DNA of 64,000 bases, from NCBI RefSeq assembly GCF_002104995.1, contig NW_024468252.1:1054001-1118000 (forward strand), given 5' to 3'. The position numbers were made by a program, and so were the translations under genes. Below are positions 23,667 to 34,350 of the stretch, one piece after another. The stretch's first letter is position 1, and every line of letters starts with the position of its first letter. Source of the stretch: Linderina pennispora. Its lineage: Eukaryota; Kickxellomycota; Kickxellomycetes; Kickxellales; Kickxellaceae. The notes beneath the pieces are model-generated. The model was not told where the DNA came from. It made no database searches and saw only the letters and a program-made list of their open reading frames with translations.

Positions 23667-24524
23667 CTACAGAGAAAGCCCAGTGACATTAGCAATAAAC
23701 GAGATGTAGCTCTTGACGTGTGTGTAGAAGGCAAAGCCTCCGGTCACAGCACACGTAGCTTCGCCGTGCGCACCGCCGCCGTTGCTCATGACGCCTGCAA
23801 AGTACGGCCTGTTGCCATCGTATGCAATCAGCGGACTGCCCGAGTCGCCGCTGCACGGCCCGTTGTCGGGAACCAGCGCATTCTCAATGCAGATGTGCGG
23901 CCCGTTGCTGTTGATCGAACGTGCTGTGCAGGTACGTCTCGACCTGGTACTTGCATGGAGCCTAGGTTGCCAATCTTGATGACGGCCTCCTTCAGCTCCG
24001 GCGACACGCTGTAGTAGTCCGTGTAGTTGGTCATGCCCCAGCCGATGGATGTGACAGCTTGGGTTGGTTCAAGCAAGCCTGTGTATACGGGCACTGTGCC
24101 TGAGCTAATCACCATCCAGCTGCATATCTGGGACTTCGATCACACCAATGTCGTTCTCGAACCGTGACGGGTCGTACTGCGGGTGCAAAAACACATTAGT
24201 GGCCGTCTGGAATGTCTGCTGCTCAGACACATTGCTGCCGTAGCCGGCCGTGATGTTCTGCGGAGAGTTGACGGTGCCCGTAGCCCCCACCAGGCAATGC
24301 CCAGCAGTCACAATGTGGTTCTCGGAGATGATGGTGCCAGCACAAGTGTAAGTGCGACCGCCAATGTCGAGCTTAATCACTGAGGCGAACTTGTACTTGC
24401 CAGTTGCCGCAATATTGCCACCGATGATGCGCTTTGACAGCTGCGGGGTATCTAGGTCGCTGCGCTGGGGTAGGCCAAAAGCAGTGGCGACGAGGCAGGT
24501 TCCGAAGAGCGTAGAGAGTTTCAT
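23667..24524 (-). CDS. secreted chymotrypsin-fold serine protease, copy T2, with +1 shifts
   Basis: Start at 24524 with the same signal peptide as T1 (MKLSTLFGTCLVATAFG), activation site KR-IIGG, triad TAGHC, FENDIGVIEV and CSGDSGSPL, Gly at the 189-equivalent, C-terminus IANVTGLSL with TAG at 23667-23669. The segment 24040-24115 differs from T1 (a stretch before SIGWG). Extra bases near 24112, 23963 and 23915 break the frame, the last two at the same places as in T1. Near-identity with T1 over most of the gene and part of its promoter marks a recent duplication. Confidence 0.8.
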
Positions 24525-24631
24525 TGCGATGAATCTAAAGGTTGCAATTGACGAGGGACACGAAGGCGGTTCTGGTAGCAGTGTATGTTTACAGTCTGCT
24601 CTCCAGCTCTCCTCTAGCTGAATGACCTGTC

Positions 24632-24639
24632 TTTTATAG
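24632..24639 (-). promoter_or_regulatory. TATA box of protease T2
   Basis: CTATAAAA on the minus strand about 110 bp upstream of the ATG at 24524. Confidence 0.5.
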
Positions 24640-24659
24640 TATGGACAGCATTCCACCTA

Positions 24660-26540
24660 AGCGGAACTAGCACAACATAAAATGGCCGTGGCTGATGGAT
24701 TTTTCTTTTTTATTTTATTTGATCTTATTTTTACATGCGAATCAATGAACATGAATTTGATGCACTAGGACGACGGAAAAAGAACGTCTTTACAGGTTTG
24801 CGTTCATAGTTTTCTTTGTAGCTGTGGCTCAATGCATAGGAGCTGAGATTTCTCCTCCACTCACTCAGGCTGCGTGGCTCAGAGATGCGCGTTCGTGGTG
24901 TGGCTGACGGGCTATCAGTGTGCCGGAAACCCTGTAGCAGAGCCCGTATTTTCCCTTAGGTAAACACAAATGCCTGGTAAAATATGGTGCATAGCTATGT
25001 GGTAGTGAACAGTACAAGGTAGCTGGACTGTAGAAAACAGCTACACCGTGCTCGTCTGCCAAATACAAAATTCTTATTGTCTTCAAAACAAGTATTCCGT
25101 GTCGGCGATAACGAGCCATGCGGTTCGTGCCAAGAGCTGTATGCAGCTAGGAGAAATAGCACCAGTTGCAACTCCCTTTGTGTCTTATGCATGAGCATCC
25201 GCAGTTAACGTGTTTTTTGCAGTGCAGATCCTTGGAAGTCTTTTCTGTGAAAGAAATACGTGAGGTGCAAGACCACTTCACAAATGCAGTAGCATCATCA
25301 GATTGAAATGGACGGAGCCTAGTTTTTAGTTGACACTGGAATTTGCATGGTCCGGCCATAACTATTTCACCACACCAGCGCACAGCCAATTGCCACACTT
25401 GACAATTGCAGTATCGGCTTTTGGCAGATATTTGCCAAATGCCCGCATGGTGAATGCAAAAATCCTGACGACAAAGGGTGCTGTTTCAGAGGAATTTATT
25501 GAAGAGTCTTGGAAAGGCAGCATCAAGTCCTGGAAATTTACCTTTTTTGAGGTGTGTAGGGTACATTCTATTTTCTGGTCACCGGCAATTCCGCAAGGGC
25601 CTAAGAACATCGAGGAGCAGCTGCATCAGAAAGAGATATTCCAGCCTTTGCAATGTTGCAGCAGCTGCTAAATAGGATGGGCTAAGATGCACCAACACAA
25701 TTCCGTTTGAATCGCAGTTTTACAAAAGTAGCACTCAAATTGTTGAAGATGGCGATAGTTATAGTGCTCAATGTAGCTAAAAACTGCATATTAAATATTC
25801 GTTTTGATATTACTTCACAAATATGTTCCAGGGGGCTGATAGTCCAAGATATAAAGCCATAACGCGATATGGCCGTTGATTCGTACTATGGCGCATCCGA
25901 TGCGGTCGTCCCTGCTATCAGCATGGCAGCTGACTCAGGCGATGGCGAATCGAACGCCTAACGAGAGCCCTGCTAACCTAGGGGATGAATGGTTATTGGG
26001 CATATGGAAAAAACACCCCTAAAAGTATGACTGAGGCGAAGAAGGAAAGCTGATCGTCAGCCTAGGCCTTTGTACGTGTGGTTCCAAATCCACATGATTT
26101 CAGGAACCCATGAATCCAAGGCCCTTAGGATACAATGGCCATTCATACTATTCCAGGCGACTAGCTCCACCACTTAGACGGGCGCTCACCCCTTTCAGCT
26201 GACGATTCTTCCTTCTTTCATGTAGCGTATTTCATACTTTCAATATATGTTATGGAAAGGTGCTTGGAGAATAAACGTATTCCAGACAGTTGCAGGAGGC
26301 TGTCTATCTAAGTGTATCATATCCAAGACACATCAGTACGTATGCGTTTCGGCCATGTCCATGGCGGCGCAGGGGAGACTCTTGACCCCGAATGTCAACA
26401 CCTGGTGATATAAAAATAGTATACATTCATTTCTCTGCCACTGAAAGCACTGACCGTTAAGCGAACCAACATTAAAACTAATATTCAAACCGTCGTATTC
26501 TGGAAATTTAATAATATGAAAAGTCTTGGTAGATATACTT
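24660..26540. other. 1.9-kb intergenic stretch between T2 and T5, no gene recognised
   Basis: 24868-24935 is similar to 1725-1790 upstream of T1. The rest (including 25.3-26.5 kb) has short open frames without family-like sequence. In the first protease block the matching position holds the inactive homologue and T3; no trace of those is visible here. Confidence 0.45.
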
Positions 26541-26544
26541 GTAC

Positions 26545-27415
26545 TCAGAGTTTAAAACCAGTAGCTTCGTTGATGAAGGAAAGGTGGTAGTTGACATGCG
26601 TATAAAAGTCGAACCCATCAGCCTGGCCGCACGAATAGGAACCCTGTTTGTTTCCGCCATTGCTATCAACACCAGCAAAATGCGGCACACCATCGACAAA
26701 CACGAGAAGGGGGCTACCTGAATCACCCGAGCATGATCCGTTTCCAGGCATCAGCGCACCCTCAAGGCAAATACGGGGCCCGTTGCTGTTCTCGAAGGTG
26801 TCGTGCAGCCAAGTTTCTACCTGGGTCTTGCATGGGTCGATACTACCAATCTTGACCTCAGCTTCCTTGAGCGGGTACGACGGGACTGTGAGGGTCTGTC
26901 ATGTTGGTCAGGCCCCATCCGATTGCCTGTAGCAGACATGCCAGGGAAGAGGGAGCCTTTGTACACCGGGACTGCGGCCACGCTGACTCCATCGAGCGGC
27001 AGATCTGGGAGCTCCAGGACGGCAATATCGTTCTTCAAAGCCAGTCGAGTTGTACTGGGGGTGCACAAATACTTTGCACGACGGAACCAGGGTCTGCGAG
27101 ATATACACGTTGTTTCCATAACCAGCATAGGTGTTCTTGGGAATTGCACGCTCGCCAGTGGCAGTTCGAACAACACAGTGGGCAGCGGTAACGACGTGGT
27201 TCCTGGAGATAATAGTGCCGCCGCATTTTGACAGGCTGCCATCAGAATATACAGTCTTGATAATCGATGCAAACGGGTACTTGTTGACAGGTGCTACATT
27301 TGCCGCCAATGATTCGCTTGGCTAGATGCGGAGGCGTGTTCTGGCCAGAAAATGCCTGCGGCACGCCAAGAGCAGTGGCAGCGAGAGTAATTCCGATAGT
27401 AGCAGCGAGCTTCAT
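26545..27415 (-). CDS. secreted chymotrypsin-fold serine protease, copy T5, with +1 shifts
   Basis: ATG at 27415: signal peptide MKLAATIGITLAATALGVPQ, then LAKR-IIGG. Triad TAAHC, KNDIAVLELP and CSGDSGSPL; Gly at the 189-equivalent; C-terminus FINEATGFKL. +1 shifts near 27300 (in the IIGG-N segment), 27045, 26925 and 26870. The body is almost the same as T4 (for example CGGTIISRNHVVTAAHC and LPDLPLDGVSVAA) while the signal region and 3' end differ, which suggests gene conversion or a moderately recent duplication. Confidence 0.8.
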
Positions 27416-27526
27416 GGGTTGGGCTTTTAAACGTTGGGAGATGGAGCAGCTAAGATTGTAGAGGGTGTGGTTGCTAGCAAAGCGACGCTGGATGATGTCT
27501 GCTTTCCCTGCTGAATGCCATGCAGG

Positions 27527-27535
27527 TTTATATAG
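27527..27535 (-). promoter_or_regulatory. TATA box of protease T5
   Basis: CTATATAAA on the minus strand about 112 bp upstream of the ATG at 27415. Confidence 0.5.
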
Positions 27536-27539
27536 TCTC

Positions 27540-28800
27540 GAGCCAGTCCTCGATATAGCCATACTGTGAACCAGCAAGATGCTGTCATGGATAAATGACA
27601 CTATTTTTGTCGTTTCTGCAAGAAAAAAGTATGAACACATAAATTAATGATAGCCGATCGAAATGATGATCCAACGTGTTTGCGTTCCAGAGTTATCTTT
27701 TTGAAGAGTATCTGCCTACAAAGGGATGTCACTCCTGGTTGCTGATGAAAGCTACTCAGAGAAGCATCTTCGGATCATTTTTTGTGACCGATACACGACA
27801 CTGATGCACCGGTCTCCTGTACAGTTCATATATCCAGTTCACGCGTTTATAGCAGGTAAAAGAAGAAGGCAGTGTGACTGCACATATTCTATATGGACTG
27901 TCTGGCTTTCCAAGCCTGTAGTAATAACTGCACTGTTCCTGGTGTTTCTCTATCAAGCTAGCCCTGTTTTGCAGATTTTATCCAAGAGCTGGTCGATACG
28001 TGGCACAGACTGTAAAGCTGGTATCAGAATCACTTGGTACAGAGAAAATCGATTTGTGATGGTCGCAATGCAATCCTTAGCCGAAAAGGAAACCTGCCTG
28101 TACATATCGGTTCTCCCAAAACATGAATGGCTGCACAGTCGTCTTTCTGTACTTGTATGTCTAAGAGTTCAAGGGTATATCGCATGTGGCAAGCGAGAAT
28201 CTGACAGTTTCCGAAGATATCCAGCGGATCGTATTGCTTCTAATCTCTCAATCGACGAATCTCAAACATCAGGTGGGTAGGAGGATTCAAAATCACAGTA
28301 ACGGATTGATAAACATACGTTCTAATATGCTCGGTGTCTGTTTCAATCATGCCTTTGTGGAAGCTCCCATCCACCTGCTTACAGGATATCACAGAGAAAC
28401 GAATCAAATTACAGGGAGAGATCCTCCTCGCAAGTGCTTAGTGTGATGCACCACTCTGTGGCACAGTCTTTCACTGTGCGCCTTCATAATGGAGTGTGCG
28501 GTTTATCTTCAACAGCATGTCAAAGCATCAAGTGCATATCTGGGGTGCTAGAGGATATTGGCGACAAAAGAGCCGTTTATTCATATTTTAGACCTCGAGA
28601 TGCATATAGCCAGTTCCTACCGATCATCGTAGACATGGATATGGCTGCATATCGACTACAGCAGCAATGTGCATGAATGTCTGTGTACAGAGTGCACTGC
28701 CACATGCATCCATCATTGTTTACGCCACGCCTGAGCACACTGTTTGTGTTCAATAGCATACAGTGAAACAATATCCAAGCCATATTTCAAACTCAACAAC
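27540..28800. other. divergent intergenic region between protease T5 and six-cysteine gene c
   Basis: No gene recognised; a 184-residue open frame at 27726-28280 has no family-like features. Start-to-start distance is 1456 bp, matching the T4/gene a pair. Confidence 0.45.
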
Positions 28801-28801
28801 A

Positions 28802-28808
28802 TATAAAC
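28802..28808 (+). promoter_or_regulatory. TATA box of six-cysteine gene c
   Basis: TATAAAC about 69 bp before the ATG at 28871. Confidence 0.45.
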
Positions 28809-28870
28809 TAGCAGATTTCCTAGCCTGCCCGCTCCCCTCTTCACCTTTCTCAGCTCAATCCACCTTAGCC

Positions 28871-29086
28871 ATGAAATTCCTTACTGCCCTTTCTGCTCTC
28901 TGCCTCATCGTTGGTACTGTTGCGGTTGTTCAGGCCGAGCCTCTTCGCAAACGAAATGCAAACTATGACAATTGCGTCAAGGAGCACGGTGCGGGCCATT
29001 GGAAGCCTGCTGGAAAGGATAGCTGCAATGGACAGGGCTATTGCTTCTGTGACGAGAAGACTGGTGGCATCGGCTGTGTCTGCTAG
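28871..29086 (+). CDS. small secreted six-cysteine protein c, intact
   Basis: 71 residues. Signal peptide MKFLTALSALCLIVGTVAVV, cleavage likely after VQA; then EPLRKR, a possible dibasic processing site not present in a or b. Cysteines are spaced C-x16-C-x5-C-x-C-x8-C-x-C with the sixth as the last residue (GCVC). Shared with a and b: Y-x-x-C-V, the GHW or SW before the second cysteine, and a G-x-C-x-C core. WPYPG is replaced by WKPAG, so it is the most diverged copy. Confidence 0.8.
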   Translation: MKFLTALSALCLIVGTVAVVQAEPLRKRNANYDNCVKEHGAGHWKPAGKDSCNGQGYCFCDEKTGGIGCVC

Positions 29087-29311
29087 ACAGGCACGATATT
29101 AGCTCTTGGTTAGCCCTCTCTTTGTATGTGCTAATATACCCATGAGGCCCTCAGTCAAAAAGACCACGATCCCTCTGACCGGCTATCGGCAGTGGATGAA
29201 TGCATCGCACACGCATACACGCAAAAATCGGTGATTAGAATAAACTCGTCATAAAACATCGCTATATAGCTGGTGGAAGAGAGTAGATCTATTTATTCTC
29301 TAGGCCGATTC

Positions 29312-30613
29312 TCAGTGTTTTTTTAGTAGTCCATCACCACGCGACAGAACCTCCTTGCACGTCGGCCTGAGGATGAACGTGTGCTCGAACTGGGCCGTGT
29401 ACGATCCAGGACTATCGCAGAGCGGCGGGTACGCGGTGACAATGCCGTTGTCGACCAGGTGCTTCAGCCCCATGTAATAGTGGCTCTCGCCGAGGCGATC
29501 CAGGTACCGGCGGCAGAACGGCAGCGTGCCAAAGTTCTTGTTAATAGATCCCAGCAGCTTCTTGGCTGACGTAATGCGCGGCTGGACTGTGTCGTCGCCC
29601 GACTTGGCATAGTGGCTGCATGCGCCCTCCTCGTGCACAAGGCCGGTACCGGTGGTACCGAAGGTCTCGATTGCAAACAGCTCACCCTCCTCCATCTTGG
29701 TCTGGTCGCCGTTTGCAACAATGGGCACCGACTTGCCCGAGTGGATGGTGTACGGGCCGATGTTGTGGCCGCAAAGATTCCGCACGCACTTGATCGGCAG
29801 AGTCTTGCCGTCAAGCGTGATCTCGTACGACTCCATGACCTCCTGGATAGCGGCGCCAATATCACCCAGACGCACATCGATGCCGGCCTCGCGAATACCA
29901 GTGTTGGTCGCCTCACGCACGGCCTGCAGCAGCGGGTCATACCGGTCGTTCCACGTCATGGTGAACGCCGAATCGATGATGTGGCCGTTGACGTGGACGC
30001 CAAAGTCGACCTTCAGAACGTCATCGTTCTGGATAATGACGTGGTCGCCAGTGTTGGGCGTGTAGTGCGCAGCGCAGTGGTTGATCGACAGACCAGTCGG
30101 GAAACCGATGCCGGCCTCAAAGCCCTTCTCCTCAACCAGGGTGCGCGTGCCGTTCTCGATCATCTCGGCAATATCAGCCAGATCCATGCCGGGCTTGATC
30201 TGCGACCGTGCGTAGCTGCGCACCTCACGGTGGACCTCCGCAGCCCGACGCAGGTCGTTGACCTGCTGCTCGCAAAGGCGCTCCTTGGCGCGCATCTCCT
30301 CACTCGTTGTCCGGTACGAGTTGTCATCAATGTACTCGTGGATGTGGCCCTCAGGATACTTGTTCAGGAACAGCTTCGAGACTGGGATCGTGGGCGGGGT
30401 CGTCTGGCCGGCGGCGCCCGGACCCTTCTTCTTGTGCTTGTTGCCGCTCTTCTTCTTCTTCTTCTTCTTTTTCTTCTCGCCGTCAGCGTCCTCATGGTCG
30501 TCTTCAGGCTTGGCGTCTGTGGACGCATGGTCGGCTGGCGAACTAACGCTAAGCTCAGCCATCTTCTGGTCGACAGCAGCCGTATCGGCGCCAATGGGTT
30601 CTGCAACGCTCAT
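29312..30613 (-). CDS. MAP2: methionine aminopeptidase 2
   Basis: ATG at 30613 ([14 protein letters not shown]), 433 residues, uninterrupted. N-terminal extension carries an acidic patch and a nine-lysine run ([13 protein letters not shown]), as in eukaryotic type 2 enzymes that associate with ribosomes. The pita-bread catalytic domain shows all five metal ligands: Asp in [10 protein letters not shown], Asp in IIDSAFT, His in CGHNIGPY, Glu in [10 protein letters not shown], Glu in QFEHTF; the active-site His of INHCAAHY is also present. It removes the initiator Met from nascent proteins. The frame extending upstream to 30730 begins at a non-standard position and is unlikely. Confidence 0.95.
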   Translation of the reverse strand: MSVAEPIGADTAAVDQKMAELSVSSPADHASTDAKPEDDHEDADGEKKKKKKKKKSGNKHKKKGPGAAGQTTPPTIPVSKLFLNKYPEGHIHEYIDDNSYRTTSEEMRAKERLCEQQVNDLRRAAEVHREVRSYARSQIKPGMDLADIAEMIENGTRTLVEEKGFEAGIGFPTGLSINHCAAHYTPNTGDHVIIQNDDVLKVDFGVHVNGHIIDSAFTMTWNDRYDPLLQAVREATNTGIREAGIDVRLGDIGAAIQEVMESYEITLDGKTLPIKCVRNLCGHNIGPYTIHSGKSVPIVANGDQTKMEEGELFAIETFGTTGTGLVHEEGACSHYAKSGDDTVQPRITSAKKLLGSINKNFGTLPFCRRYLDRLGESHYYMGLKHLVDNGIVTAYPPLCDSPGSYTAQFEHTFILRPTCKEVLSRGDGLLKKH

Positions 30614-30842
30614 ACTGGAATGATAGAAGACAAGTCTCGCAGGTGTTATAGACAGGGGTGAGAAGCGGAAAAGAGATAGCGAGGAACGCTTTCCCTTTAA
30701 CGCTGGCTCCCTAACCCACGCCCATTCCACAGCGGTCGTACAAAAATTTTCTGAGACACAAGTTTGGCCGATAGAAGGAGCTCATCTGATTACAATAATT
30801 AATCCCTAAAAATCATCGTCCACGCGGCTTTTGAAAAAGCGC

Positions 30843-33811
30843 TCACGCCTGCATCTGCTCGGCGACCAGCCGCGACAGCTGCGGACATTGAGCGGAGCTT
30901 TGGACCAGCCCCAGAATCGACGCCCGGCTGGCCGGAATCTCGGGTAGCGCGAAGGTGCCAAAGTACTCGCGTAAATAGCCATCATTGGCTGCGCCAGAGC
31001 GCTCGCGCTGCAGCTGCCACTGCTCGAGCACATCAGCGATCTCAATCCGTCCGACCTCGAATGCGCAGCGGATGCCTTGGCATAGTAGGCCCGAGGACAC
31101 GGGGATGTTGTGCCGAGCAATAGCCGAGAACATACGCGCCAGGGCCGAGTCATCGAATAGGTGCCGTGTGGGTGCCGCCGGTGCAGGGCTGGTGCGCTTG
31201 ATGGACCTGCGCACGCTGTGCCCAGACAAGGTTGCTGCTGTCAGAAAGTGCAGGTAGTTTTTAAACAAGTTGGCGCTACGCAGAGACGTGTACTCGTTAG
31301 AATTCTGATCAAGGGATGTAGCCGTCTTGACCAGCTCTGTCGAGCAGGGCAAAGGCGTCGTCCCAGATCTGTTGCCCGAACGCCCAGTCCTGCGCCTGCA
31401 CAGCCACCAGCGAGAGAATCCCAACTGTGTTCATATCCATCGCTAGCCGGGCACTACCACCATCATGCATCAGCGCCAATAGCTGCTTCCAGCTTTGCTT
31501 TGCGTCGTCTATGGATTTTGTAGCATGGCTGTGCTGCACAGCACCCGAATAAGCGCCGTGGGATGTGTCCAGCGGATGGAGCTGTGCCATCGGCCCATTT
31601 GACTGTATATACATAAACGACGGCCACATCGCCCGTTCTTTCCTAGCGCCATATTGCAAGGTCTTGTCATCCTGGGCCACCTTGTGCTGCACATACTGCC
31701 GAAACGTCAAGCCCAGGTACTTTTACACGCATGAACTGGTTGATCATGCCGATATTGAAGCCCTCGGTCCTGACATCGTCCAGCCTAGAAATCCAGCTCG
31801 CCGACAGTCGCACAGTTATCGACGAGCCCACGTACAAATTGCACTCCCTGCGGTTCTGGATCAGAGACATGCGGATATCTGGCCAATCACTGGCAGCAGG
31901 TGGTAGATGATCCGGTAGTTGTACAGCCAGCGCCGGTCGACGCCCGCTGCCCACTGGCAGAACGCACGTATCTGGGCCTCGACCAGAGCAAGCCCTGCTC
32001 CATCCCTCTTTGAGCGTTGGGAAGGAATATCCTTTGAATTTTCCACCCGAGTCGATTTCCAGTCAAGATGCAGGCGAGGAAATCCGCTGCCCTCCTCACT
32101 CGCCGCATCGTTTGCAGGTATTCGAACATAGGCTGTGCTCTGCCAGGACCCTGCATCGGCAGGATATCAAAGCCGGGCGCTTCTCACGATCCAAGAACGC
32201 CTGGAGGTCGCCCTTGAAGATGCCAAATTGGTCAGCCAGCACCTGATGCGGGAACTGGCGGAACACCAACATCAAATCAGGCATCGTTCGGAGATGGTGC
32301 CTCAGCGACAGCTGCATCTCATGCGGCGATCTTGGTAGTAAGCCGAAAGTAGAGCTCGACAAACTTTGCATCGACCTTGGTCGAGTCCAGGTTCTCAATG
32401 GCGAATTCAAACAGTCGCCGCGCCTTGTCAGTCATCTTGAACCGGAGCATACATATGATCAGCTCGCGATACGTGCGCAGACCGATATTGATATGCTTGT
32501 CTGCCATCATCTGGAAGATCGAGGTACAGATCTTGGCCTGCCTCGATGTGCTCGGAGGTCTGCCCAGAGTGGAGATCGGTTGATGTCGTTATGTAGGGCT
32601 TGTTGATGTGCCACGTTGATTCAGGGAGTGTCTGCGAGATCGCCGAATTCGTCGAGCCCAGAGTCGTTATCTAGATCCTTCCAGATACTTCATGTATCCC
32701 TCCTCAAGTGCTTTCTTCGCTGCAGCTCAGGCTGTTTCAACGAAATCCTGACTGGTCTCCTTGACAAGCGATTTCGTTGGTTTGCCGCTGGCTCCGCTTC
32801 TGCCAGTGATCAATCTTTTGGCACAAACGCTGTGCTCATGGCGCGGAAGATATAGTAGTATATGGCTTCTGTCTTTTGCGCTGTCGGATCATCCATGGCA
32901 CGCTCAAACATGCGCAAGGCCTCGCGCTGTGTTGCGGATTTCGCCAAAATACAGAATCAGCATTGAGTAGTGATGCGGCAGCAGCTTGATCCCGCGCTGG
33001 CTCAGATCCTGCAAGCAGTCCATGGATAACCTCGGGATCGATGTCACGAGCACACTCTTGCGTGTAGAACGACAGTGTTGTTGCTGATACACGCTGGAAT
33101 CCCAGCCTTGTCAGAGCCGTCCCACATGCTGCACGCTAGGCTGTATAGATAGGGTATTAACAGGATGCCGGTTCGCCTTCCAGGCGCCCAGAATCAACAA
33201 GTGTATGTTGTAGTATGTGAGCCTTGTCGCTGATCGGTTCGCTCCGACTCATTTCCTCCCACATGCGAACGATCTGCTCAGCGCTACGCGGGCTGTCCAA
33301 AAGCCGCTCCTCAATCGATCGTCTTATGCACTGACCCAGTGCTAACCGTAGAACCACAAGGCTGTTTCGCCGCCTCTTAAACAACTTGCTGACCGCAATA
33401 AGGTAGTCCAGCAGCTTTACGCACCGATACACCGTACGTGCCGCCTCCATTGTATTCGCTGCTCTATATTCGAATGCCTGGGACGATTGCGCGGAACATT
33501 AATTCCAGCTTCTGCCGCGGAATCACCCTGTGCACTTCATTTCTGACGTCCTGCACACCCAGCAGAGACTCGAAGATCGCTGCAGCTCCACATATGCTGT
33601 CCATGCAGAGTCCAGATCACCCTTGTCTATGGTATCGTTGAGCAGCTGAATCGATCGGATGAACCGCTTGTTCTCGCGGATGCTCTTGCCGTAGTTCAAT
33701 GCCGGTGGTCTTGAGGGGGGTCTGCTGTGTGTGCACCGGCAAGGTGTGCTGGGACACTGCTACTGGCCTAATGCTGCGAGCCGACTGGTGTGCCAGTATA
33801 GAAGCCTGCAT
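30843..33811 (-). CDS. pentatricopeptide-repeat protein, probably mitochondrial, many +1 shifts
   Basis: ATG at 33811 starts a basic, Ser/Arg-rich presequence (MQASILAHQSARSIRPVAVS), a likely mitochondrial targeting peptide. Reading across many single-base gains gives about 980 residues of helical repeats, e.g. IDKGDLDSAWTAYVEL, GIKLLPHHYSMLILYFGE, TYRELIICMLRFKMTDKARR, and in the 3' part FSAIARHNIPVSSGLLC. These match the A/B helix pattern of PPR repeats; PPR proteins bind organellar RNA. The last frame ends LSRLVAEQMQA at 30843. I cannot assign the orthologue. Shifts about every 150-250 bases make this the worst-affected gene in its region, so a pseudogene cannot be excluded. Confidence 0.6.
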
Positions 33812-34350
33812 TCCGTAAGCAACGCTGTCCCAAGTACCGCAGAAACATTTCTCGGGACCCTGCGTTAGGAATGCAAAAACAAGTAGAATTACAAGGAGGG
33901 GAGCTGTATGAGCGAAATGTCGAACAGAAGAAGCGTGCCAGAAGGAAAAAGAAAAAAGATACACTGGATCTGGTGTCAGAGCGAAGGGCGACCGAGATCA
34001 GGAATAGTGAGTGGGGTTAGCTGGGCTAATAAATTAGCAAAAGGTGATAAGATCGGCCATCCGAATCTGGTAGGCTCTTCGTACCCAGCCCACCAGGCTT
34101 GCTCAGCAGCTGTGCTTTGAACTACCCTTGTGGTTCCCATCACAGAGGGTCAGCGATTGGCTGACAAGTGATGCCAGAAATATGACTGCGATATTTGGCC
34201 AGCCGCTGAGCACATAAAACCCGAGGATACACGCCCTGCCGGACCTTACTCGCTGGCATCTTTAACTCGTACTCCTCTATCATTTAGATCTTTTATTGAT
34301 GGATGCCAACAGCGATAGCATCATCCAGTCATGACTCTGCTCAACACATC
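33812..34350. promoter_or_regulatory. divergent intergenic region between PPR and kinase genes
   Basis: About 540 bp between start codons; no gene seen. Confidence 0.35.

Noticed and set aside
25900-25990. tRNA-like T-loop (GTTCGATTC flanked by GGC/GCC) on the minus strand
   Set aside because: No acceptor or D-arm pairing and the anticodon arm does not fold properly; not a tRNA gene.
26060-26110. Second tRNA-like sequence (GTGGTTCCAAATCCAC)
   Set aside because: The T-loop would have eight bases and no matching acceptor stem lies upstream.
27726-28280. 184-residue open frame between T5 and gene c
   Set aside because: No domain, signal peptide, promoter or compositional support; lies in the divergent intergenic region.
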